64,000 nucleotides of DNA. Origin: Symsagittifera roscoffensis (Eukaryota > Xenacoelomorpha > Acoela > Convolutidae). Under the pieces are notes generated by a model. That model worked only from the letters and a program-made list of their open reading frames with translations. It was not told the origin of the DNA and made no database searches. Location of the stretch: positions 32,916,695-32,980,694 of the forward strand of contig NC_087070.1 of NCBI RefSeq assembly GCF_963678635.1, read 5' to 3'. Positions 51,641 to 62,357 of the stretch are shown in pieces. Position 1 is the stretch's first letter. Each line of letters begins with the position of its first letter. A program made the translations under genes and the position numbers.

Positions 51641-54600
51641 CTTTTGCAGAAAGACGCGCGGTACTATCAGAACATTTAATACCCGTAGTTCGTCATGCCT
51701 TTCTAAGCGAACCGCAATTCGAACCAGCATACAACATCTATCCTTCTCTCCAACGAGACCTTAATAGAACAAGACATCCTAGTTAAAACAAAAATCAAAC
51801 ATCTACAATAGATAGACAAATAATCCATCCCAGACGAAATAGAAATCTTACAACACCCAGAGTTCATTTTAATATACCCTCATCACCATCCCCAAATCCT
51901 CTAACCTTGCCAGTAACACAATTCAAAGTACCTCCCACAATTACAAACAATTTCACAACAAAGAACTCCAAACATACCATCGGATTACTTAGGAACAACC
52001 CCCACATCTGAACAAGTTCGTGAAAATCCCTTTAACCCCAACAACAACACAACGTCTCCCACATTGGACGACACAAGTTACCACTCAAGGTGAGCCAAAC
52101 TTAGCGAATGACCCTATAGATATCTCATCCGATACATCTTTGTCACTACTAGAAACTTTATCACTACCTTCAACCCCTTCAACAATAAGTCAAACTCCAA
52201 CTACAACATTTCCACTAAATTTCTTTACGATTAGATTGGAATACAATTGTAGCACCCCCTCCCTTATTTGGTCAACTTTTTGATTGCAACAGATTACTTA
52301 ATTGGACACTTAACTGGTTACAATACACACGATATCCACAAAGACATACAAGAACACAATATACAGATCCTTACACCAGACAAGTTAACACTTAAAATTT
52401 GAAATAACAGTGAAATTAAAAAAAAATTAGTACATCACCCTCTACACCTAGCTCCACCAAATATAACAGCTCAATCTTTACATCCCCTATTTATCACAAC
52501 AGAACTTATCTATAAATACGATAGACATACAAAAAAGACACTTGGATACATAACATTCTATAACCCATATTCTGGACTATCCTACACATGTATCTTTGAA
52601 TAATTTTTTTTCCTACAAACCCTCTCTCCCTTGTTCTTTTAGAACCAACATCCCATCAAAATTGCCCCTCCCCCCTCGAATACGACCACAAGATTTATTA
52701 GTTACACATTATGACTGAAGAAACTGAATAAAAAAAACTACAGAAATACGCCCTAAACCAGGTAACTCAATGCGAATCAGAACCACTAGAAATAGAAACA
52801 ACAAATATAGTAGCGTCCTTTTTTTCAAAAGCTCGAGCTACAACCATATCGGGATATAAATTCACAGCGACATTTTCAGAGAATAAAGTACATTGTTCCC
52901 AAGTCTCAAATGGAAACAAAAGTAGTCTCGATCACGAATCTTTCTATCAAAGCAACGTAGAAAGACTTTAGCATCTTAACCCCGACGACTATAAAAACAA
53001 GCTCAAACGATTAAAACTAACCACAAACAAAGGCACAAATCGAAAATTGGTAAATTTTCAAGTTTTTCCAGACTCAAACATCATCTTGAGAACATCAAAC
53101 AGAACTTGAGAGATACCAAGGTCATATAAAACTAGACCATAAGTATCCGTTCCACGGCGCACACGGACGATTAACGTATGACCTACACGATAAGAATTTC
53201 TTCTTCCATTGTAAAGCAGACACAAAAAACAAAGGATATCAAGAAATGTTTTTTTTTTAATTGGAAAATTCAATTAGAAAAATACAATTTTTGCGAGATT
53301 TAAAAGACGACACAATAATTTATCAAGAAATACGCCTACCTTGCAAAAATGGCCAAGGTTATTGCGATCCTACCACAAGAACACAAGCAACCATCGTTTG
53401 GTTCCCTGAAGAGACATAAACCACATTTCAAGTTGTTGCAAGAATTCACGCAAGACTGATTAAATTTCATCAAAAATATTTCATTGAATCAATTTCCTTT
53501 TGAAAAGTAACCCCTGATAAAATAAGATCTATCATTTTATCGTTATAAAAATATAAAAATATAAAAAATATAAAATTAAAAAACCGTTATAAAAATATTG
53601 ATGGAATAGAAAATAAATTAACAGGTTTTCAAAATCTATTCCGAAAGAGAACTCACTTGCAAATATAATACTCCTTTTTTCAAAGTCGAAAACGAAAAAT
53701 GTTTCGAAATGAAAACAGGAAAATTTATAATAAACCCAACTCAAAGAGTTTTTGTGACGAAAACTCATACATCCCAGTAACATTTTTGAAAACTACAGAA
53801 AAAACTGGTTGAAAACTTCGCCCACAAGACAAAGGCAGCACACGTTTACAAGAACGATCACTCATGAACAATACTTATTTTGGCGCAATCCACTATGACA
53901 TCCACTTAGATATGAAATTGGATTATACAATAAGCAGAATTTTTTCAAGAAATGTCATTATCAGAATAAAAAACACTCCATCACTTATGTGAACGAGAAC
54001 GAACACAAGTTCTACAATCACTTGCACTAGCAGTATTAAAAAAACCTTACGCAGGATATTTATTATCAGGCGAAAGATGAAATTTCATCGATTACGAAGG
54101 AAATATACTATGGTACTACACATGTACTACAAAAGTATCACTATTGTATGTTTTTGAAGATAAAAGATGTTATAAAAGAATCCCTATATTCTACAAAAAT
54201 AAAGAGCATTTTTTCGATACACTTTCTAGACGAACATATTTTTGGGATCTGAAAATAGCCACAATGTTATATAGCTAAACCCAGATGAAGACAAATACTA
54301 TCTTCTCACCCCATACCACACACTAATGCCACCAATAAAGAAAATTTCACGGGAAAGTATCAGAGCCATTGCTCGTAACCCCTTAATAGATTTACAATCA
54401 ATAGGTATATACTCCACATCCGATATACAAAATCACATTCGCACCAAACAATTTCAAGAACTTCGGACAAAAATGGATACAATCCAAAGACAATCAATAG
54501 ATCAAAATTTAAGAACACCTGCCGAAACCGCAGGATTTTCAGACATATATGCACAAGACTACAGCTGATACTTTAAAGATGAAAAAGATTACATATACTT

Positions 54601-55190
54601 AAACGGTGAAAAATACCTTCCACAAGATATTTCACCTAATAATGTTTTTAGTTTTTTAAGTTTAAAAAAGGAACTTCTCGCCTTTCTAGGATGGCCCTAT
54701 TACATCTTAGAAAGAATGACTATATTATACGCCATGTTTAACTTTTTGGATTTCTCTTCTCATTATTAAAAGGAATCTATAACACATGCGCAATACACAC
54801 AAGTCAACAAACAAGCAAGTGTAGCACGCATATTGTTTGCAGGAAATTATTTCAAATATTTTCAAACTCAAATAATAAAGTTCTTTCAGACGCTCAAATA
54901 AGTGAAAACAATAAAAAATTATCAGCCACGCCAAATGCATACGATACTTCACAAGACAACAGAAATACAACAGCTACTGCTCCACAATTTTCATAATAAC
55001 CATCCATTATCTTTAGTACCACGAAACTATAGAAATACAGCAATAACGTATCTCTCCAAGTCATAGCTACCCACAAAGCCCAGTTACTCATATACTAGCC
55101 CATCAACCAAATATAGAAGAAACATATGAACGAATCGTAAAACAGCTACGCGCCACTAATTTTCGTTCTCAGAACAATTTTTTTTAGCGC
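51640..55190 (+). pseudogene. E3 env-position reading frame, decayed
   Basis: After the pol remnant the plus strand codes, across many stops and shifts, for a Pro/Thr-rich segment (about 51.8-52.3 kb), a long region with scattered cysteines, and an open piece at 54326-54568. Near 54660-54760 a hydrophobic segment (LAFLGWPYYILERM and what follows) is a plausible membrane anchor. Position and the late membrane segment suggest an envelope-type protein, but no family motif was identified and this copy cannot be functional. Confidence 0.4.
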
Positions 55191-56220
55191 ACGATGAGCC
55201 GCCAAATTGGATCCCTCATTCGTTCCCTTTCTTACCCATCCAATCTCCAACGTCACTGTTCTAGCATATCAATTTCCGACCTCACTTCACACTTACCCTA
55301 ATTACTACTAATTCACCACGCGTGGATTCTGATGATTCCACAAACAGTTTTTCACACGATATCACAATTTAATAATTCCGATATTGAAACCCAGATGAAT
55401 TTCTGAATTCCTAGCCCAGCCTGTGTACTTTTTCGCAACCCCCTTCCGTCCACTCCTCACCCCCAACTCCCGATGAAACTTCCCCAGCTCTTTCTTCCGA
55501 CACAGACGCAACCCCAACCCTCTCCCCAATGACAAGTGATCAACCCGACTCCCTGGCCCCATCAATGAAAAATTAGAGTACGAACTGAACAATTTCATCA
55601 CTTAACAACAACAGCTTCAAAACACTAATACATTAACAATTTACCAATTATCACGATCCATTTCCTCCTCCAGCCCAGCCTCCACAGTAGAAAAAACCCG
55701 AGCCCACCGAGTATTCAAATGAATGCACCCCAATGCCCAAATACTTCACCAACCCGACCATCCCGACTGTTTTCCCTTCACCCGCATCACACTAATTCTA
55801 AAGAAGTCCTCAAATGTAATTTACCCTTTTTTCTACAATACACCTACTATCACACTAATGATCAGCAACGGAATTTTGTAGACGAATATAGCCTGCTTTC
55901 CAGCTTATGATGGGACATCTCACTATCACTTCACAAACCCACTATCACTCCCTTGTACAATAACCCAGCCGACAATGAAATCTGTCAATCCCGTCTACAT
56001 CACCTAAATACAGCACTGCATGAGAAGCAATTCACAACCATAGGACTGTCACAATAATTAAACAGATTTGTTGCCCAAAAAGCAAACAGATTTTCATTTA
56101 ACCACTACTATCACGCGATTGCACGATATATTGAAGACACAGTGATAGAAGAAGATGAAAACACTAATTCCCAATTAACTGAGAAATTTTTTATAAAATC
56201 AGAACATGTATTTGTAATTA
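55190..56220 (+). other. E3 3' part, decayed
   Basis: C-rich and AT-rich sequence with short plus-strand pieces (55719-55910). No domain is seen. It links to the repeated unit that starts near 56490. Confidence 0.3.
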
Positions 56221-56224
56221 ACAT

Positions 56225-56668
56225 ATGAATAAAAAACAAGATGTTATTATTTCTACAGCACTCCGAGACACCAAAGCTTATGATTCTTATTTCAACATTT
56301 TTAATCACTTTTCAGTAACCTTTGTTTTACTCACACCAAAAGAACCTGACTTGCACTGCTCACACGAGATAATATTACGCACTAAACCAACCCACACATA
56401 CACCTATTATAAATTTATTCAACACCACTACATAACTAACACACCATCACGAAACCCACAGCACAGATTCACATTCATTAACTCCAATTTCACCTCACCA
56501 TACTTTCTAAACTTCTTTCATTGTATAAAGAATACTAACATACACGGCATCCTCCGTAACTATGATCCCATAAGACAAATGTATATATTCTGCCCACTAA
56601 CCAAATCCTTTGATGTTGAAGAGTTCCGCCCACTAATCATCCCACACGAATATTTACAGCCCCACTAA
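56225..56668 (+). CDS. Unrecognised 147-residue ORF, C-terminal half repeated downstream
   Basis: Starts with ATG and codes for 147 residues rich in aromatic residues, H and T. The last ~50 residues (YFLNFFHCIKNTNIHGIL, DPIRQMYIFCPLTKSFDVEE) are encoded again at about 60470-60640 and partly at 62360-62480. It could be the last exon of an element ORF. No known domain. Confidence 0.4.
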   Translation: MNKKQDVIISTALRDTKAYDSYFNIFNHFSVTFVLLTPKEPDLHCSHEIILRTKPTHTYTYYKFIQHHYITNTPSRNPQHRFTFINSNFTSPYFLNFFHCIKNTNIHGILRNYDPIRQMYIFCPLTKSFDVEEFRPLIIPHEYLQPH

Positions 56669-57895
56669 GTCCACATTCTAGAATACATTCACAATACTAA
56701 ATACAATCACAAGCTATATAACCTAATCCTAAATACATCGCATGAATTCTTACTCAATAGTGAAGAGCACAACATCATCCGATAACTCGAGCTTCTATGG
56801 CCTCTCCTTCAGGTTAGAAATTTCATCCGCATGCTTGCCAAGCTCCTCACATCGTTAGACACTATTCGCACTAATTTTCTAGACGGATTTTTTGCCGACG
56901 ACAACCCTTTGTAAGTATAATTAATTAATTTAACTAATAAATTCAAAAACATACAACCTTTCTTTATATATGTCTCTTGCTCCTTTTTTTTAGATTCCAC
57001 CATTCAATCTTCTAAAACAAATAAAAACAAATAAAAAACTGTAAACTCTTCTCTTTAAATTTTTCAAATTCAATCTAACAATCGCAGTATGTAATTGAAG
57101 TACTAATTTTTTCCCCAAAGCAGTATATTCATAATTTGAAAATTCCATGGCAGTAAATTAATGTTTATGTAGTAAATTCATAAAAAATGCCAACAAATTG
57201 AAGAAAACTAACCTTTTTACAAGACGCTACTTTAATAAATTTGAATTCTTCACTCACCCATAAGTTACACACTCTTCACAATCGCACAGCTCGCCCACGA
57301 AGAATTGTTTAAATAATGAATTTCAATTTTAAACTTTCACTGATAACAACTCTAACTTGTTTTCACAGGTTTCAAATTTTCCTTTAACCCGGTTGGAAGG
57401 AATTATAAAAGTAAGCTCAACTAACCAACGCAGCTTACTAACGCCACAATTCCACAAACTAATAGCATGATTAAGAAAAAAAGTCCCACGGTACCCAAAC
57501 CGGATTAAACCCAGATTAAACCCAGATTTCAAAATTTTCTTTTGAAAGCCACCATCAAGCTTTTTTAAAACCAAATAAAACACAAAAAAGTCGAAAGACA
57601 AACCCAAAACAAAACAGAGAAAAACACGAAATGAAAATGTTACAAAAGGTTGAACATACAAAGAGACTCTGCACAAGAGACCATGAAAATATAACCCACT
57701 TTTGGCCTCACCCACCAGAACGACATCGCTCGAAGTACATGCCCACACCATGCACTACGCCTCCGATACTCTTTTTCTGATAATAGTGGCTCCAGAGTGA
57801 GCAACTCTTTAAAATAACCGAACTAAAATAAAAACTCTTTTGCGATAATAACTAATAATAAATCATAATTTAAAATAAAACTTAACTAACAAGAT
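56490..57895. repeat. Repeat R, copy I
   Basis: Shares with copies II (60469) and III (62358) the run from GGCATCCTCCGTAACTATGA through the GTAAGTAT...TTTTTTAG block and the CCCACGGTACCCAAACCGGA segment to TTAACTAACAAGAT. Divergence is a few percent by eye. The minus-strand ORF 57329-57751 covers the segment with RFGYRGTFFL and HAISLW, seen again in the other copies. Confidence 0.85.
56911..56994 (+). other. Intron-like block in repeat R (copy I)
   Basis: GTAAGTATAATT directly after CAACCCTTT, ending ...CTCCTTTTTTTTAG before ATTCCACC: a consensus 5' splice site and pyrimidine-AG 3' end about 84 bp apart. The same block occurs at about 60882-60963 and 62721-62801. Which exon frame it serves is unclear. 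Confidence 0.5.
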
Positions 57896-58260
57896 ATTAA
57901 CCCATATTGAAGCACGAACAAAACAGTCAGGAACTTCTCATCGCATAGGTTATTGATTCTTGTCACACCACAGTTGCTGACACAGTCATACCAGACGACA
58001 GATGAGTTCATGTTGTATCCGAACAAAAAGCGGGCTCTTCTCCCATTCGTGTCCCCGGCTCCAGAGGGGGTGAGTTTAGTGACTTTGCACTTGAAAGTGT
58101 GGGTGGGAGCAGTCGACATTACTCCCATCTCTCCTAACAAAAATTTCAGACTAATATAGTATAAGTTAACACGAGAAAGAGCAACTGGTTGCTGTGTGCG
58201 TTTTACAATCACCGGACGTACGTTATCCCAGAAAAAAAACTCAAAACAAAAACTTATCAT
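57886..58260 (-). CDS. GC-richer coding-like island, function unknown
   Basis: Within AT-rich DNA, 57950-58160 is markedly GC-richer and open on both strands. The minus frame (CKVTKLTPSGAGDTNG, ARFLFGYNMNSSVVWYDC, VSNCGVTRINN) looks more protein-like. It may be an exon of a host gene or part of a captured gene. No family is recognised. Confidence 0.25.
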   Translation of the reverse strand: MISFCFEFFFWDNVRPVIVKRTQQPVALSRVNLYYISLKFLLGEMGVMSTAPTHTFKCKVTKLTPSGAGDTNGRRARFLFGYNMNSSVVWYDCVSNCGVTRINNLCDEKFLTVLFVLQYGLISC

Positions 58261-59975
58261 TTTGATTTTTTCTTGTGCTTTTTCGGCAAAAGTCTTTGAT
58301 TTCTCTTAAGTTCCCAAATTTTTGCGCGATTCGAGCGGCAGTTGCAGTCGTGATTCGGACGACTTTAAAAATTTTCAATTAGCGCCACTTCAGAAAAAAG
58401 CAAGTATAAAAGTCTAAAACTTTGTTCTAAATTGTTCCATTCATTTTTCGAAGAAAACTATTTTCAAATATACCTGTTTAGTGTTACTATCGAATATGCC
58501 TAAGCTTTTTGCTTTTGCCCAGATGCTCTCGTCACACCTCGATGCTTTTCTGGTTGGAACTTAGCTTCTTGCACATCAACCGGTTGTCTTTGTGTTAGAA
58601 ATGCCGCTCGTTGTTAAAACCGCAATTTTAGGATTCGATTTTTGTGCTCTTGTTTGATACAAGTTTATGAATTTTCCTTGCCATCTGAAAGATATTGATG
58701 ACTGTACCTGAAATTAAAAGACTGGTCTACCTGTGATTGTTTTTTTTTGCGAAGTTATGGGGATTTGACTCGTTTGCATGAAAAAATTTCGCTAAGAATG
58801 CACGCTTGAGGTATAAGGCGAATTCATCCGGTTCAAAAATTGTTTCAAAAGACGTGTGCTTAGCGCCTTGTGCTATACACACTTAGCGTTAAAGCAGAAC
58901 TTGTCCGGATTCAAAATTATTACAAAGTAAACAAGGATAGCCGGTTGCTGTGCACAGTGTTCTGACCATAACCTTAGAATTTTGTTTTCAGTTTAAGTTA
59001 GTGTTGTACCTTGTGTGATGTTAGAGCTGTACAAACGCTTAGAAATTTAGTAAATTAGGCATAAACGGCTACAATTGTCTTCAAGAAAATAAGTATGTAT
59101 TTTTTTGCCAGCGAAGCTCTAAATAAGGCTTACGAAATCATATATTTTTTTAAAAGGTAAAATTTTCCATTTTGAGCGTAAATTAGAAATTTTCTTTTAA
59201 AACGAATAAAACTCGATCCATTTACTTGCCCAAAATTAAGCAAAAATCAATAATTTCAATCTGGTTTTTCTCGACACAGATTTTTTTTGGAAATTTTCTA
59301 ATGTTCGAATCACGACTGAAAGGGCAAGAATATGATATATCATTCGATTCAGTCCGATGGTTATTTGTGGTACCTGATTTTGCGTGGAACGCAAAAAAAA
59401 CAAACCCGAACAAAAAATTCCTTCCCATTTTTAATGGTCGAAACAGTAAAGGCACAATATGTGGTCGCTGGAATGCAGTACTAGACGACGGGCATATCAT
59501 TTTTGTGAAATGGCGTACGGGGACATCTCGAAATTTTAAAAATATAAATCCTTTTCTAGTCATTTGTTCAAGTTTTTCATTTGTTAGACAATTTTAGTTT
59601 CTTTCAATCTAGCTTCTGTTTGTGAAATGTAGTATCGTCTATTTATTTCAAATAAATTGGCAAGACATTGGAATTCTAAGAAATTTCTTTAAAAAATTTG
59701 CATGTTTTTGAATGTCGGCTCGGATGATGTTACACAATTCAGATTTTTAGTCATGGTCTCAGTTGACTAGGGAGAGTTCAAAAGTTTTCCATTGTTGAGG
59801 GAGTTTGAAATTTTTTAAGGCAGCATAAAAGATACATATGTTCATTGAACAATTGAGCTCACCAGCGTAGGGTTCAAAGTTACTCAATTTTCTTCAACCT
59901 AATTAGACATTTAATTTTAAACTTTTTTTAACTTGATCTTTTAAAAGCATGATGTAATACAAGACTCTGTTCTGA
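58260..59975. other. AT-rich sequence without supported genes
   Basis: Both strands are open at 59222-59597, which suggests low stop density by chance or an old repeat. I see no domain pattern and no splice structure. Confidence 0.3.
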
Positions 59976-60445
59976 ATACCCGCATTGCCCAAAATAAGAT
60001 TGCAATCGATTATAAACGATTTTTATACAGATTTTCTACTAGTTAAAAATCGATTGTATTTAACCCAATTAGACACTAAAATGGATAATATAGGGATTTT
60101 ATACAGTTCAGAAAAAATTCGATTTGATAGTCTAGAAAATGGATTTTTTTGAGGTATAACATCTATACAGAATCTGTATAGAATCTGTATAAAATCGATT
60201 ATAATCGATTGTAATGCATTTTCTAAGGACCCAAAGAAATCGATTTTATAGTTTGGTGAGGTACAGATTTTATACCGCAAAAAAATCTATTTTCTAGACA
60301 ATAAAATCGATTTTTCCTGAACTGTATAAAATCCTTATATTATCCATTTTAGTGTCTAATTGGGTTACCTACAATCGATTTTTAACTAGTAGAATGTCTG
60401 TATAAAAGTAGATTATAATCGATTCCAATCTTTTTTTTGCCAATG
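59976..60445. mobile_element. Foldback or MITE-like inverted repeat element
   Basis: The left arm (about 59980-60160) and the right arm (about 60270-60443) are inverted copies of about 150-170 bp. Shared blocks are CCGCATTG at the outer ends, TAATCGATT, CTACTAGTTAAAAATCGATT, CCCAATTAGACACTAAAATG and AAAATCGATT. It has a short central loop with CTGTATAGAATCTGTATA repeats and no coding capacity. Its right end lies about 25 bp from repeat R copy II. Confidence 0.8.
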
Positions 60446-60468
60446 CGGTTATAAAATCTGTACCTCAC

Positions 60469-62280
60469 CATACTTTCTAAACTTCCTTCATCGTATAAAG
60501 AACACTAACATACACGGCATCCTCCGTAACTATGATCCCATAAGACAAATGTATATATTCTGCCCATTAACCAAATCCTTTGATGTTGAAGAGTTCCGCC
60601 CACTAATCATCCCTTCACGAATATTTACAGCCCCACTAAGTCCACATTCTAGAATACATTCACAATACTAAATGCAATCACAAGCTATATATCCTAATCC
60701 TAAATACATCGCATGAATTCTTACTCAATAGTGAAGAGCACAACATCATCCGATAACTCGAGCTTCTATGGCCTCTCCTTCAGGTTAAAAGTTTCATCGG
60801 CATGCTTGCCAAGCTCCTCACATCATCAGACACTATTCGCACTACTTTCCCAAACGGATTTTTTGCCGACGACAACCCTTTGTAAGTATAGTTAATTAAT
60901 TTACCTAATAAATTCAAAAACATACAACTTTTCTTTATATATGTCTCTTGCTCCTTTTTTTAGATTCCACCATTCAATCATCTAAAACAAATAAAAACAA
61001 ATAAAAAACTGTAAACTCTTCTCTTTAAACTTTTCAATTTCAATCTTACAACCGCAGTATGTAATTGAAGTAGTAAGTTTTTTCACAAAGCAGTATATTC
61101 AGAATTTGAAAATTCCATGGCAGTAAATTAATGTTTCTATGTAGTAAATTCATAAAAAATGCAAACAAATTGAAAAAAACTAACCTTTTAACAAGACGCT
61201 ACTTTAATTAATTTGAATTATTCACTCACCCATAAATCACACACTCTTTCCACAGCTCGCCCACGAAGAATTGTTTAAATAATGAGTTTCAAGTTTAAAC
61301 TTTCACTGATAACAACTCTAACTTGTTTTCACACGTTTCAAACTTTCCGTTAACCCTGTTGGAAGGAATTATAACAGTAAGCTAAACTAACCAACGCAGT
61401 TTACTAACGCCACAAAACCACAAACTAATAGCATGACTAAGAAAAAAAGTCCCACGGTACCCAAACCGGATTAAACCCAGATTAAAACTGGATAAATTAT
61501 TCTTCTGAAAGCCACCTTCTAGTTTTTTTGTTTTAAAACCAAATAAAACACAAAAAAGTCGAAAGACAAACCCAAAACAAATGATTCTACTTTTGATGAA
61601 AGGACACAACCAAAACAAAACGGAGAAAAACACGAAATGAAAATGTTACAAAAGGTTGAACATATAAAGAGACTCTGCACAAGAGACCATGAAAATATAA
61701 CCCACTTCTGGCCTCACCCACCAGAACGACATCGCTCGAAGTACATGCCCACACCATGCACTATGACTCCGATACTCTATTTTTGATAAGAGTGGCTCCA
61801 GAGTGAGCAACTCTTTAAAACAACCGAACTAAAATAAAAACTCTTGCGATAATAACTAATACTAAATCATAATTTAAAATAAAATTTAACTAACAAGATG
61901 TAAGTATATAAATGCAATGTGAAAAGATTTCTTAGAGCCCAAGGAACGAGCAGCAAAGGAGATGACAGCTCGACTACATTCGAACTCTGGAATGGCAAAT
62001 CTATTTGCTTTGTTGCCGAAGTAACTCTCAATGGATTTTAAGTATGGACTCAACATCGCAGCAAAGGAAACCCCTTGAACCAGACCAATGGCCATCTCGA
62101 TGTTGATCTCACATACCGGTTCTAGTGACTTGGCCTTTCACAGGGAAAAGTCAAACTTCGCCCTGCACGTAGTTTCGCTCTAAACTTAATGAAATCGATA
62201 CATCATTGCATCGACCAGAAGTCTTGACACAATCACGCAAGACTACCCACGATCAACGAGACCCATATTGAAGCACGAAC
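60469..62280. repeat. Repeat R, copy II
   Basis: Second copy, starting at ACTTTCTAAACTTCC. It includes the intron-like block (60882-60963) and extends past TTAACTAACAAGAT into a GC-richer tail (61898-62260) that copy III also has. Copies II and III are offset by 1840 bp. Confidence 0.85.
61886..62140 (-). CDS. Coding-like exon in the tail of repeat R copy II
   Basis: The minus frame reads EMAIGLVQGVSFAAMLSPYL, NKANRFAIPEFECSRAVISF, with balanced composition unlike the surrounding AT-rich DNA. It is repeated with few changes at 63722-63958. No family is recognised. It may be a captured host exon. Confidence 0.3.
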
Positions 62281-62357
62281 AAAACAGTCTTCTTCCATCT
62301 ACTCGAGCAACTACATCTCTTCTCTCGTCAAGAAGTCACTGCTCAAAACTTCCACAG

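Larger units (their letters stand above)
43400..56670 (+). mobile_element. Decayed AT-rich Ty3-like element (E3)
   Basis: Plus-strand remnants in order: Gag pieces (about 46.5-47.8 kb), a defective zinc knuckle and an Arg/Ser/Asn-rich tail (47.9-48.5 kb), protease (about 49.0-49.4 kb), RT (50.0-51.0 kb), then env-position sequence (about 51.6-55.2 kb) and a further ORF to 56.67 kb. Every reading is interrupted by stops and shifts. LTRs were not identified, so the ends are approximate. Confidence 0.6.

Noticed and set aside
59222-59597. Open frames of over 110 codons on both strands at the same place
   Set aside because: Overlapping antisense openness, no known motif, and no splice or promoter context. 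Not enough to call a gene.
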